Source: Calvatia gigantea
Taxonomy: Eukaryota > Basidiomycota > Agaricomycetes > Agaricales > Lycoperdaceae
Assembly: GCA_025093985.1 (NCBI GenBank)
Contig: JACAAK010000005.1
Coordinates: 930,001 to 994,000 of the forward strand
DNA length: 64,000 nt
Reading direction: 5' to 3'
Made by a program: the position numbers and the translations under genes. Of this stretch, positions 21,801 through 33,872 are shown piece after piece (within the stretch, counting starts at the first letter, position 1; each line of letters starts with the position of its first letter). Under the pieces are notes generated by a model. That model was not told the origin of the DNA, ran no database searches, and saw nothing but the letters and a program-made list of their open reading frames with translations.

Positions 21801-23593
21801 AACTTGTCAGCTTCCATGAGCGATTGCAGAATTTGTGAATACGACGAGAACACGGCAACGCTAGCAACGTAAACATCGCCGTGGTTCATAGCATAGAGGC
21901 CGACATCGTGCTTCCTGCGGTGAGGGTCTGCGGTATTGCGGGCAGTATACGGCAAAGTGTCGATGATGAGGATGTTGACATTGAGCCCGGAGGCAATGGC
22001 ATGGTGAAGACCTGACGCGCCGAGGTCATACGACCATGCATCCGACCCAATAATCCACCTCGAGACGGATGGAAGATGGGATCGGAGGGACAGGATTTTG
22101 TCAGCAGCGGGATGGTTGATAGGGGCAGATTCCAAAGAGGCGACGATTTCCTGCCCAACCTTCTTGCTCTTCTCGCCATCGTCCTTCGATAAAAGCCATT
22201 TACTTAACAGAGCATGAAGGTCGGAATTAATGCCATTACTTCGAAGCAATTCTTCAACAGCGAGTACGAGGTCGGCTCGCGCATCAATTTGTGCACGAAC
22301 ACGTCCAAGAGCAAATTCTGGAGTCGTAGCAACTTGTCCCTGAGTGGAAACAAGCGCCGGGGAGTTGGCCACCTCCAACCGGTCGTTGAATACGTGGGTA
22401 AGGATATTGGTGTATGCCGATTCATATTTGGGTACGGCGGGGGCCGAAGGCGCAGGTGAAGCGGTAGGAAGTGAGCCGAGCTGGAGCCGAGCGGAAGGGG
22501 AGGATGATTCAATGAGTTTGATGATGTCAGGGAGAGTGACCTGGCTGACATCGCCAAGTATACCATTGAGGATACTCGGTCGTTGGTCCACGTCCCGGTG
22601 CTGGAGGGCGCTGGCGATCTCGATGTAGAGAGGCGTCCATTTCGTTGACCATCGGTATACCTGTTCAAGAACGATGACGTTCTGAACGGAAGGGGGAATT
22701 ACATTCAAAATCCAGGATTGAGGGACTGGACTCAGCAAATTGAGCGCCATGAATGAAACGCCTTCAACGGGAACAGAGATGTCTTGCTTCCCGACAGTGA
22801 AAACCACTGTCTGTGGTTCAGGGGACCCACGCGTGACGATATTGCGTAGTGGACGACCGACCAGGCCGAGGGTCTCTGCTTCCACGGCCTGATAAGCCTT
22901 GTAGAGAGCAGTAACGCTGGGATCATCAACAACACCCAAGCGATTGGTTGGTGACCGGCTGCTTCTATTAATAGTTTCTCCGTTTACGGTATGTCCGTTC
23001 GGGTCTCCGTCTGAGCCATCGGGAGTTATATGTCCGCTTGTCGACGAAGGCGAGACAGAATGGCTAGGGCCAAGGAGGAATGAAAGGATTTTGTCCTCCG
23101 GAAGTACTTCTGGTATATCATCCTCGCGGGACTCATAAAAAGCATGGACAACGGCTTTACGCCCCAAACGAGCTAATCGGGCCGCTAGCAAGGCATTGTC
23201 GTGTGCTTGTTGGGCAGTCGTGGACAAGAGGAAGTATGGAACCGCAGACCGGAGAAGGAGGACATCAGAAAGGTCATCCTGAATTGCAAGGTGTAAGACC
23301 ACAGGGCGTGAAGAAAGTTCCGCAAGGTGAAGGATAAGTCGGGTGAGGACTTGTGTATTGGAGGTCGCCGTGAAACTCGTGAGGTTAGTAGAGTGACGGA
23401 GGATGGTCGAGCCTGGATCAGCACCGAATGGAGCAGGAATCACACGGGGAACATTAGTTGAAGATCCAGCAAGAGAGGTGTATTGCTGAGCAAACGGGGA
23501 AGTCCCAGGGAAGGGTGGCTGGGAGTCGACTATGACTTCTGACGTCAAGTAAACAGTCCGTGCGACAACAGCCAATACTTGATCAACTGCCAT
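18882..23593 (-). CDS. MET5: Sulfite reductase [NADPH] beta (hemoprotein) subunit
   Basis: Reduces sulfite to sulfide in assimilatory sulfate reduction; the partner would be a MET10-type flavoprotein. Six exons, minus strand: 20526-23593, 20282-20477, 19974-20233, 19471-19919, 19158-19418, 18882-19093. All join in phase to 1,481 residues, the usual length for fungal beta subunits. The first 650 or so residues resemble the pyruvate-ferredoxin oxidoreductase-like part. A flavodoxin-like domain starts near residue 708 ([35 protein letters not shown]). Two sulfite reductase ferredoxin-like/siroheme repeats follow ([31 protein letters not shown]). The siroheme-4Fe4S cysteines are intact: ACVAFPTC (C-X5-C) and GCPNGC (C-X3-C). 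Start: the ATG opening [20 protein letters not shown]. It is divergent from K3, with 438 bases between the start codons. Confidence 0.96.
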
Positions 23594-24031
23594 CCTGGTC
23601 TACGAGGGAGTCTAAAATTGCCAGAGGGAAATTCGGATCGACCAAGTACGCACCAAGGAGTGAAAACGAAGTAGAAAAGAGACAGACAAGAGAAAGAAGA
23701 TTGGTGTATTTCCACTCCATTAATAAGATCCATGGGCAACTGATTTGCATAGAGCACCTCATCCATTTGCAAGTGTTTGCAATCCGCTACTTACTCACAT
23801 CCAAGTTCTAAAAAAAATTATATACGATTATCTAATCATACTTCAGGGCAAATCCCGAACCCCATGTTGGGTCTTGTTTGCCGCCCCTAACCGAAACCAT
23901 CCTGTCAAGGCAAGCCTCGAGGAATGGGCATGCAGGTCGCATGTAACCTGCGCGAATATATGAACGCATTGTCGCAGCCTTTGGTCCCTCAATGAACGCT
24001 GATTTCCTCCTTTCGCCCATTTCGTAGAGCC
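23594..24031. promoter_or_regulatory. Divergent intergenic region between MET5 and K3
   Basis: Shared upstream region of 438 bases for two genes transcribed away from each other. Beyond an AT-rich stretch near 23808-23840 I see no motif I would name. Inferred from gene orientation only. Confidence 0.45.
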
Positions 24032-26566
24032 ATGCTTTCTCAGGCTCCGGAGTCTTTTGAGCATGCTTTTATGGATGTGCGATCTCACCTAGGTGCTGGA
24101 ACACCTCTATACGTACAATTTCTAACACTGGTGCAACGAATTCTCTTCAACGATAATTTGTGAGTACGCATTCGCTTCCACTTCAAAAATTTATTTGGAC
24201 TTCGCATAGGCACGGTGTAGACCAAAGTATCCTAGACCTCGCGGAAATCTTGAAAGCGCACCCGAAAGCCTTCTACCAACTTAACGGAATATTCTATCCT
24301 CACGCACACGTTGAGTTCAACGTCCGACACTCCCCCATAACCAGTTTTGTCCTCAAAAAACCCGACTCTTCACGAGTGGTCGTCCTCAGTGGACCTGACG
24401 ACCATTCCTCCCTTCACACTCTATCCGCAATTCAATTTGGAGATATCTTGACCCGCGGGAAATCTGGAAGTTACACGCGTAATGACTTGCAGGCCATCGC
24501 GGACCCTGCGCTTCAAGACTGTTTGGCCCAGCTTGCACAAGATGTGAGCCCCTCCTTCTCCTCTCACTCTTGTGTTCATCCCAGATCTTTAGTTGCTCGA
24601 CGATCCAAAGATCCCGAAACCGGTCCGTAAACAAGCTTTGGCATTTCTGAGATGCGGACTTGGTGTTCCCCCTTCACTTCTCCTTCACACGCTTGCCCAG
24701 CATGATGTGTTCACCTATACAACGTTGTCGGTGGGTTGCCTCGAGTATGTGTCTAACTTGTATTAAGCGATCTCTAGGACCTGTATGAAGGGGCAGTTGG
24801 GAATCTTAAAGTGATTATCAAGAAACCTCGGCTTTCCAAGCGTTTACTTGATAATAAAGAGGTAGTTGCATCCGACAATGCCCTTGATACTTTGCTCACC
24901 ATCACCCAACAGATTATTCGCGAAATTACACTGTGTCGACACTTTCACCATCCCAACATCTTACCCTTTCAGGGAGTCAGCTTTGATGCACAAGACCGAT
25001 TGTATGGCCTCGTCACGCGTTTCATGAGAAACGGCAATATCATCGACTTCCTCAAACGCAACCCGGATACGAATCGCCTGACTCCCGTAAGTCCCCACAA
25101 CAAACCAAAGCCCAGATTTCCAATACCAAGTCTTTAGGTTTGGCAAATAATGAACGGCTTGCGATTTTTGCACGGCTTTGATCCTCCTGTTGCTCATCGT
25201 GACATCAAGGGTGCTAACATCCTTGTGGATGACAACTTCGTCTGTTGCTTATCTGACTTTGGATTATCCTCGATTCCCGAACTGTCTCAACGTTCTCGGG
25301 AGCGAGCCGTTGGCACTTTTTCCTGGATGGCTCCTGAGATGATGCAATTACCTCTTGGACGATTTGATCTCTTTAAAGCTGATGTTTATGCCCTCGCTAT
25401 TACGATCATCGAGGTATGTGAAGACACAGAGGCCGTTGAAGGGGGCTAACAAGGGACCGGGACAGATTTATTCCGGAGAACCCCCGCCCGTGCTCTACGG
25501 TTGTACCTCTAGGTGCCCTACACATATCCCGGCGAAGGAGAAGTTATCGCTCGTGCTGGCAGATACTTATGCCCTGCCATCTTACCTTTCGGAATTGGTA
25601 TCAATGATGTTGGATCACGACCCCTCCAAACGACCTCCCATTGACATGGTCTGTTTAGCAGTTGAAGATAATTTAGAATTCCCGAAAAGAATAAGGATTG
25701 ATGGAAGTGCACAAGATTCTCACCCTGCGACCCCGGATATACCAGACGATAGTTTTGCGAAACCCATGGCCCAAGAATGGGTCGAGAAAGAATTGGCGCA
25801 AGAGAGGAATTTGGCTAAGGTGTGTTGTTCCTGGACCTAACAATCCACATAGTGTCTGATTCTGCTCCAGGAGTCGGTAGTGAAGTACATACTGCCACAG
25901 AGGATAAATATCCCACGCGTCCGGACTGATCCGTCGTCGCAAATGATGCGCCATGCCCGACCACCAAGTCGGCTTGCTCTGCTCCGTCAAGCCACAACTT
26001 ACCGACCGACATCGGCGTTATCCAATCATGAAGGTCTTCATGGCATGCCCACTCCCGTCACGGACGACTCTCGCTCGCCTTCGGCAGTATCGCCAGATAT
26101 TCTGAATACTCCAACGCCTCCTAGAAACCCAGATAATTCACACCTCACCCAGACAAGCACACCTCGCTCTATAATGAAAATGCCCCAACCTCGATGGCCG
26201 CCTACAGGACACATGTTCTACCCCAGAGACCCGACACGCTTGATCATTCCAGCACCGAATTCGCCCAGACCTACTTCTCTCATCATCCCGACCCAGCCCC
26301 GCCGTCAAGATTCAGAAGATTCTCCCGAACCGTCATCATCAACAACTACACCAAAGCGAGGCCGCTGGTCGCCCTCAGGCGACGAGGATGAGGGTAGTCG
26401 AGAGGTCATCGTTTCGCCAGCCTTACAGCGGTTCCACCAGGACCAAATAGCGAGGGACATACGCAGCCCTTCCCCGTCCAAGAGACGGCGCCAGGAGGGT
26501 TCTGCTCCCTCATCCCCAATTTCTTTATCCAGCCGCATAGTTGAAGCTGGTGCTTCGTCTCACTAG
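24032..26566 (+). CDS. TKL-like kinase K3, intact stand-alone member
   Basis: Eight exons: 24032-24159, 24210-24543, 24593-24730, 24778-24861, 24913-25086, 25138-25413, 25466-25819, 25871-26566. Every junction keeps phase; 727 residues, no defect. Residues 1-200 are the unknown domain found in all five kinases here (SHLGAGTPLYVQFLTLV, HVEFNVRHSPITSFVLKKPD). The kinase starts at an unusual glycine loop (DLYEGAVGNLKVIIKK, ATP lysine about 215). Then REITLCRHFHHPNILPFQGV, HRDIKGANIL with catalytic Asp308, DFGLSSIPELSQRSRE with Asp326, and WMAPEM with Glu353. The C-terminal 230 residues are Pro/Ser-rich and disordered, with a nuclear-localisation-like SPSKRRRQEG, ending EAGASSH. This is the reference member for judging the other copies. 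Specificity and partners unknown. Confidence 0.85.
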
Positions 26567-27660
26567 GACGGGACCTGTGACTACCCTCACTTCTCATTCC
26601 ACGCCGATTTCGTTCTTTCTTCCGGGGTACACGCTGCTCCCGCTCGACGCGGTCGAGCTACTGGACCTCGTTCGATACATACCGACACCAAGACCAAGCA
26701 GGCGGCAGGTGGTGCCGCCCTTCGCCGTCTGAGAGACGGCGTCAGCATGGCTCTGCTTCTTCACGCCCAAGTGGCTTATCTCGTTGTATGGTCGAACCAT
26801 AGCGGCTCTTATGTATCATGCATTCACGTCTGGCCCCTCGTTTCTTCACTTTCGTTCTCCTGCGAAACGGGGCTGTATCTTAGTAATTTGGTGTATATAC
26901 CAGCATGTGGCTGGAACGCTGTATACATTAGAGATGTCTGCAACACGAGTCCGGCACGAAGTTGCGTCGATTCTGCCAAAAGGTTCCCCCAGGAGAAGTT
27001 CCACTGGTGATAGGAGGTCCGATTACGCGATCCTGGATTTGTGGTCAGCGCGAACGTATTGGGGGTGTGGGTTGAACAACGACATGTTTTCCGGCCGCCG
27101 GAGACGGTAGGGGTTTGGCTCGATCCATCCATTGAGTCGGCGCCTGTTCCTGTGCTTGGTGAAGAAAATCTCGTGTCAATTTGTGAGGAGGCCAAGATAG
27201 CGACAGAAGGAGTCTGACGATATGGCGGTCATGCGGCATCATGCATCATGATTAAGGACAGAAGAAACAGCGGACAGTGCCCTTGGCACCAGGAAGAAGG
27301 CAATGACAGCAGGCTGCACAAGTGTCCTTGATCTGACCTTTTCAAGATCCCAAGGCTGCATTAGATACCACAGGGGGAAATAATTATGTATCGTGACAAC
27401 AAAGGATGCGACAATAACTATGTACAATGGATATCCGGAGACAGAACACCTTCTCAAGGACATGGAGCAGAATTTAGGTAACAACTTGGATTCCCTCGGT
27501 TTCAGTAAATTCCACTGCAGGCTCTCAGAGCAATCAGCGTATAGGAGAATCCTACCCTACAATTTGGCGCATACCGACCTCGGTGGCTAGTTGTAAGCAC
27601 AGACTACGGCATTGAATGCGTCGGATGGCATCCCAGCTCCAATACTACTTGGGATTCATC
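26567..27660. other. No supported gene; start of the membrane-protein repeat unit
   Basis: The repeat shared with 30095 onward starts near 26590 (acttctcattccacgccg). About 350-400 bases near 27010-27395 are present in this copy but not in the other. No frame in it is recognisable, and I found no terminal repeats that would mark it as a mobile insertion. Confidence 0.5.
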
Positions 27661-30090
27661 CTAGAGGAAACAGTAATTCAAGATCAAGGCTAGAGGTGGT
27701 GAACTATCACAACTTTCCTTTACCACTGTACTCCTCATTCCTGTCGTCGCGATATGACTTGACGTCCCTAAAGCATTCATGTCACTCTTTGATCCTGGAA
27801 AGACGCTCGAGGCTGGCGCGAATTTCATCGATCTCGTGAAGGAGGCTTCAGCACTACTGAGGGTTTCTCTGAACTTGCGGCGGGCATTCAAGCTATACCC
27901 GGAGGAAGGCGCATTATATTGTAAGTATTAAACGGGAAAAGGAAGCGGAGAGGTTCACCAACTTGGCAAAGACAGCAATCGTGTATGTCCGCCCCGAGCA
28001 GAGGTGAAGTGCCTGCACCCGATCAGTCAGCACTTACAACCCGGTACATGTGTGAACAGTGCGATGTACATACTATGAAGATGAAAGACCGAGGGGAAAC
28101 AAGATACTAGGAGAGGGATAAGCCGGCTTAAAGGAGAGATACTTTGCTCATCAACTCACAGCAGCCAGACATCCCAAAACAAGGAAGCTAGAATAGCGCG
28201 ATGATTACAAAATGAACCCGTATACAGTCCGACCCAAGACACACCTTGTCAAGGCGGTCGTCGCTACCGTGTATTTGATAACCTGGGAGACTACCGTCCG
28301 TATCGCCCTATTCAAAAAGTCGTGAGTAAGAAAGCCTACATTACCAGAAGGCAAGGCTGACTTTTCGTCATGAGCTCCTCTGCTCCTTTTATGGAGATGA
28401 TAGCAGAGAAGACCAGCGATTAGGAAATCAGCTTCGAGGCATGAGTGCTCATACTTTGATAGCCCGAAAACCGAACGTACTGATGGCTCCAGCCAGACAT
28501 AGCGGCACAATACCCCTTCGAAACCCGGAAGATTGGATGAGCTTCACAGCCATAGCTATGAGCAAACCAAAGGTAGTAAGGCTACCCAGGAGGACTGGTA
28601 CTACAATGTATATATTTCTCTGACTGAAAATCCAGATTCTGACAAATTTTTCCGTTAATAGCACTCGTAGGTGAGTGAGCTCACTCACCGATATAAAAAG
28701 AATATCTGAGAGAGCAGAGTCGTGAAGGCAAGAAGGATTAGATGACAATTAAGTGGAGTTATCATTCGGGATAGGTCGACGGCGTTACCCCAGCCGAGAA
28801 CTAAATAGTAGTACATGGAGTATGTGATCAATGTGAGATGTGCGAAGTCGAGGGTCCTAGATACAAACTTATAAGTTTCGATTCTCGTGCAAAATTGAAA
28901 ATACGCACCATAACAGAGAGACAAGGATTTTGGTTCTCCGAGGATCTTCAGGAAAGTTTTCGTAATAACGATACGCTTGAACTGTGGAAATTCCCTGAAA
29001 GCTGAGCAAGGGAATCGAGATCATTGAGCACGCTGCACAAGTAACCCAAGACAGAGGACAAGACTCACAATGTCGCAAAAATTACTGCAAATGATACGCG
29101 TCAATGGTGCCATACCAACACAATTGAGTGTAACGCTCACGCCCTATGAATAATGCTCCATAAGTTGGTTCGAGGTCGAAAGATTGTGTTTGCATGAATG
29201 ACGAAGAGGAACATCCGAGGTGCCGAGGAGCTTGGTGGTGAAGGGCCTTGGGATATATACCACATTCCGCGCTAAACACACAGATAATGGCGAACCTGAA
29301 GTGAAAGTTTTTGGATTAGAACGGCTGATAGGGTATACGGCACTCCCCGAACAAGACGTACTTGGGGCGCGAAACTTACATCACCCCAGGAAGAACGAAG
29401 ACCTCGAGCTTTGGCTGTTAAATGCTGCTGTCATTAGCGAAGAACATAAAGAAATGTTCATGCTGGAGATTTAATCATCGCAGGGATAGCCATTGGAGAG
29501 AATATGTTGTCTATCGTTATAAATAGACCCGGACTGCTTCTTCAGCCTCCTCCGCCCTCCTCCGCCCACGTCAAGCCCACCCTTTGGAAACCTCAATCCA
29601 CAGCTATCACTTGAGGAGCTTTTGTTATTGTGTCATCTCAATTAGAATGTCCAGATCCTGAAAATGCTGCTCAAGTGAATGACAATTTGGACACGTACTA
29701 CCACTCACGTGAGTTAATTTGTGGAACTTGAATTGAACCCGTGGTGGACAGAGATGAGATCGTAAGCGAGGCGGCTTAATTCCGCTCGGTCTAAATATAA
29801 ATCTTGAGCTTTCATTCAGGGCTACTAGTACCGCCAAGACAGATAGCCAGTATAAGGAACGAGCATGTCGTTCGGAAATAACGTTGACAGAGGGTGGTTT
29901 CCGGATTTGTCGTCCTCCCATTTACGAGCAACTAAACCAAAGGTTCGGAAGGTTCACAGCCAAGATAGGGGACCAGACTCTAGAACCCGGTGTAGTTTAA
30001 GCTGTTCACCCTTCATTAACCCCGGCGTGCTGTTGTCAGCGACCAAGGCTGCGGTGTCGTCGGCAGGTGGTTTGTGCTTAGTTTGTGACC
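26590..30090. repeat. Tandem duplication unit 1 (DUF6534-type gene)
   Basis: Direct repeat of about 3.4 kb, whose second copy follows at once (30095-33310). Matching anchors: ctggacctcgttcgatacat at the left end and caaccttcg/aaggttcggaaggttcacagcc at the right end. It holds the complete membrane protein gene on the minus strand. Confidence 0.85.
27661..29195 (-). CDS. Seven-helix membrane protein, DUF6534 type (copy 1, intact)
   Basis: Eleven exons, minus strand: 29141-29195, 29069-29084, 29001-28909, 28856-28689, 28638-28481, 28431-28362, 28307-28245, 28187-28160, 28106-28074, 28012-27963, 27892-27661. All are in phase, 321 residues. Three are micro-exons (16, 28 and 33 bases). The order of blocks is that of the basidiomycete DUF6534 family: start QSFDLEPTYGALFIG, FFQGISTVQAYRYYENF, HLTLITYSMYYYLVLGWGNA, two further hydrophobic helices (VVPVLLGSLTTFGLLIAMAV), DFLIAGLLCYHLHKRSRG, KYTVATTALTSFLVLGCLAA, SPRSFIFIALHL, and NLNARRKFRE at the start of the cytosolic tail. 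The family is a 7TM type with unknown function; I infer plasma membrane or endomembrane placement. The family call rests on motif memory. Confidence 0.8.
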
Positions 30091-30871
30091 ACCCTTCACT
30101 TCTCATTCCGCGTCGACTTCGTTCTTTCTTGCGGGGTACGCGCTGCTCCTGCTCGATGCGGTCGAGCTACTGGACCTCGTTCGATACATACCGACACCAA
30201 GACCAAGCAGGCGGCAGGTGGTGCCGCCCTTAGCCGTCCGAGAGACGGCGTCAGCATGGCTCTGCTCCTTCACGCCCAAGTGGCTTATCTCGTTGCTATG
30301 GTCGAACCAGAGCGGGCTCTTATGTATCATGTCTGGCCCTTCGTTTTTTTTTTCACCATACGCCCGTTTTATTTTTCTGTTAAACATGTGCTCTTGTGCT
30401 TAATGTACCTTAGTAACTGGGTATCTACACCGGCAGGTGGCTAGAACGCTGTACATATTAGATACGCCTGCAACGTGAGTTGGGCACGAAGCTGCGTCTT
30501 TTCTACCAAAGGGAATTCCCCCCGAGAGAAATCCCACTAGTGATAGAAGATCAGGTACACAATTTCCCGGACCAAGTTATCATGTACTGTGACAACAAAG
30601 AATGCAACGAACAACCATGATATACAATAGATGTCCGGAGACAGGAACATCTGCCTCAAGGACATGGAGCAGAATTTAGGTAACAATTTGGATTCCCTCA
30701 GTTTCAGTAAATTCCGCTGCAGGCTCTCGGAGCAATCTGTGTATAGGGGAATCCTATCCTGCAATTTGGCGCCCACCAACCTCGGTGGCTAGTTGTAAGT
30801 AGAGGCTACGGCATTGAACGCGTTGGATGGTATCTGACACTGCCAGGTTCTTGTATTGCTTGGGATTCATC
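29196..30871. other. Intergenic between the two membrane-protein copies
   Basis: Contains the copy 1 upstream region, the junction of the two repeat units near 30090, and the 3' flank of copy 2. The palindrome-rich stretch near 29700-29960 recurs at 32890-33190. No coding frame that splices or matches a family. Confidence 0.5.
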
Positions 30872-33310
30872 CTAGAGGAAGTGGTGGTTTAAGATCAGGA
30901 CCAGAGATGGTGAACCATCACAACTTTCCTTTGCCATTGCACTCCTCACTCCTGTCGTCGTGGAACGACCTAACGTCCCAAAAGCATTCACGCCACGCCC
31001 TGGTACCGGAACAATGCTTGAAGCTGCTGCGAATCTCACCGATCCTGTGATGGAGGCTTCAGCGCTACTGAGAGTTTCTCTAAATTTGCGGCGGGCGTTC
31101 AAGCTGTGCGTGGGGGCCGGTGCGTTCGAATAAGTATTGAACGAGAAGGGGGTTGGGGAGTCTACTAACTTGACCAATACAGCAATCGTATATGTCCGCT
31201 CTGCGGAGAAGTGAAATGCCTGCCTCCGATCGGTTAGCATTTACAACACGGTACGAGTGCGAACAATACGATGCACATACCATGAAGATGAAAGACCGAC
31301 GGGCAACAAGAAACTGGGAGAGGGATAAGCCAACTTAAGGGAGGGACCCTCCGCCCATCAACTCACAGCAGTCATACATCCCAAAACAAGGAGGCTAAAA
31401 TAGTGCAATGAATACAAAATGATCCTGGATTTATTCTAACTCAGGACACACCTTGTAAAGGCGCTCGTCGCTACCGTATACTTGATAACCTGGGAGACTA
31501 ACGTCTGTGTCACTCTATTTAGTGCACCATGAGCAATAAAGCCTGGATTACCAGGGAACAGGGCTGACCTTTCACCATGAGTCCCTCTGCTCCTTTTACG
31601 AAGATAATAGCAAAGAAAGCCAGCGATTAAGAAATCAACTTCGAAACATGAGTACCCATATTTTGGTAGCTCGAAAACTGAGCGTACTGGTGACGCCAGC
31701 CAGGCATAGCGGCACAATACCCCTTCGAAACCCCGAAGATCGGATGAGCCTCACAGCCAAAGCGATGAGCAAACCCAAGGTAGTAAGGCTACCCAGGGGG
31801 ACTGGTACTACAATGTATGTGTTTCTCTGACTAAAAATCCAGATTCTGACAAAAAATTTCCATTAGTAGCACTGAAAGGCGTCAGGTAAACTCACCGATA
31901 TAAAAAGAATATTTGAGAAAGCAGAGTCGAGAAGGCAAGAAGAATTATATGACAATAAAGTGGAGTAATGAAATGACGGGTCAGGCCGTCTGCGTCGCCT
32001 CAGCCGAGGACGAGATAATAATACATGGAGTATGTGATCAATGTGAGATGTGCGAAGTCAAGGGTCCTGGACGCAAGTTTATAAGTTTCGATCCTTGTGC
32101 AAAATTGGAAGTGCGCACCATAACAGAGAGACAAGGATTTTGGTTCGTCGAGGATCATCCGAAAAATTTTCATAGTAACGATACGCTTGAACTGTGGAAA
32201 TTCCCTGAAAACTGAATGAGGGAAGAAAGGTCATTGAGCACAGGGAGGCAATACAGAGGACAAAACTCACAATGTCGCAAAAATTACTGCAAACGATATG
32301 CGTCAGCGGTACCTTACCAACATAATTGAGTGCGATGCTCACGCCCTATGAAAAACGCTCCATATGTTACTTTGAGGTCGAAAGGGTTTGTATGCATGAA
32401 TGACGAGAAGGAACACCGAGGCGCCGAGGAGCTTGGTGGTGAAGGGCCTTGGGATATATACCACATTCCGCGCTAAAACACACAGATAATGGCGAACCTG
32501 AAGTGAAAGTTTTGGATTAGGACGGTTGATAGGATATACATACGGCACTCCTCAGACAAGACGTGAAGCTTACATCACCCCAGGAGGAACTCAGGCCTCG
32601 AGCTTTGGCTGTTAGATGTTGTTGTCATTCGCGGAGGGCATAAAGGAATGTTCATGTTGAAGATTTGATTACCGCAAGACCACCGTCAGGGATATCTATG
32701 TTGTCTATTGTTATTAATAGACCCGGACTGCTTCGTCAGCCTTCTCCGCTCACGCCAGGCCCGCCCTTTAGAAACCTCAATCCAAAACCACCACCCGAGA
32801 AGCCCTTGTTATTGTGTCATCTCAATCAGGGTGCCCAGATCCCGAAAATGCTGCTTAGGTTAATGGACATTTTGGACACCTATTTTTTGCCACTCACGTG
32901 AGTTAGTTGTGGTACTTAAATTGGACCTGTGCTGGACAGAGACGAGTTCGTGAGCAAGGCGGCCAAATTCCATTCAGTTTAAATACGTGTCTTGAGCTAT
33001 CTCCAGGGTTACTAGCACCGCCAAAACAGACAGCCAGTATGAGGAACGAGCGTGTTGTTCGGAAAGAGTGTTGACAGAGGGTGCCAGTTTCGAGATATAT
33101 GGCCACCGTTGCGGCACTCAATTTTTTCATCGCTTGTCATCCTCCATTTACGAGCAACAGAACCAAAGGTTTGGAAGGTTCACAGCCATGATAGGGACCA
33201 GACTTAAGAACCCCGTTTAGTTTAAGCTGTCCACTCTTCATTTACCCGGTGTGCAGCTGTCAGCGACCAAGAGGGCAGTGTCATCGGTAGGTGGTTTGTG
33301 TTTAGTTTAC
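30095..33310. repeat. Tandem duplication unit 2 (DUF6534-type gene, broken copy)
   Basis: Second copy of the repeat beginning at 26590. It starts cttcactt ctcattccgc and ends near ggtggtttgtgtttagttta, equivalent to 30070-30090 in unit 1. It lacks the 350-400 bases near 27010-27395 found in unit 1. Confidence 0.85.
30872..32397 (-). pseudogene. DUF6534-type membrane protein (copy 2, nonsense codon)
   Basis: Same exon plan as copy 1. For example, exon 1 is 32343-32397, micro-exon 2 is 32271-32286, exon 3 is 32119-32211 and exon 11 is 30872-31103, each of identical length to its copy 1 counterpart. In exon 4 the conserved Trp of VLGWGN is TGA instead of TGG (complement of 32000-32002). This stops the protein after the second membrane block. 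The following exons still carry DFLIAGFLCYYLRKRSRG and LNARRKFRETLSSAEAS without other obvious damage, so the loss looks recent. Alternatives: sequencing error or polymorphic null allele. Confidence 0.75.
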
Positions 33311-33546
33311 ATACTTCACAGCCTTGGGGCTTCAACCCGAATTACATCGTCGCATCACCAATAAAAGTTACGATCCTGCCAGAGGGCAGTGAGCAGGGCG
33401 GTGAATTTAGACACAACAATGGTCGCTCGTGGCAGCTCGGGGTGTATCATTTCAAGATATGGAGTGGGCGCATAAAGACTGTCCACAGCCGAAGAGCATG
33501 ATGCATGCTATTCCCAAGTGACTACACCATACTCGGACCATGACCA
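32398..33546. other. Intergenic, copy 2 upstream region and HSK3 3' side
   Basis: Upstream sequence of membrane protein copy 2, similar to 29200-30090, then about 230 unique bases. No supported gene. Confidence 0.5.
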
Positions 33547-33872
33547 TTATGACATTGATCTATTTGCACCATCTACTTCCTCCTCCTCTGGAGGGTTCAG
33601 CTGGCTTGCAACCGTCATGAATCTGTAGGCATTCGAAGTGCACATAACATTAGTTGAGCTCGATTCTCGAACGCCGCACAAAGCAGTTTTGACACGCACT
33701 TGGCAGCATCAAGCCCAGCAAACGTGCGCATGGCATGTAGGTCCACCTGAAGCATCTCGCATAAATCGGCTGTCTGGCTGATAGCGCGAGACATCCGGCC
33801 AAGACTAGCGGCCAGTTGGCCATAGAGTTTTTCCTTGGTATGAACTGCACTAATTTGGGTTGTTGAGGACAT
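33547..33872 (-). CDS. hsk3: DASH complex subunit Hsk3-like, 82 residues
   Basis: Two exons, minus strand: 33700-33872 and 33547-33622, joined in phase (donor gtgcgt, acceptor cctacag). The protein begins MSSTTQISAVHTKEKLYGQL and runs through a predicted helix pair (LGRMSRAISQTADLCEMLQV, MRTFAGLDAAKFMTVASQLN) to an acidic end. Small size, the Gln/Leu heptads and the closing block with FMTVAS resemble Hsk3. Hsk3 is one of the ten DASH/Dam1 subunits that couple kinetochores to microtubules in fungi. Without splicing, the first exon would run to a different tail and the match would be lost. The call rests on pattern similarity in a very short protein; a different small helical protein is possible. 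Confidence 0.6.

Noticed and set aside
26570..33310. Possible transposon because of the long direct repeats
   Set aside because: The repeats are two whole gene-bearing units back to back. There are no terminal repeats, target-site duplications or transposase/reverse transcriptase frames.
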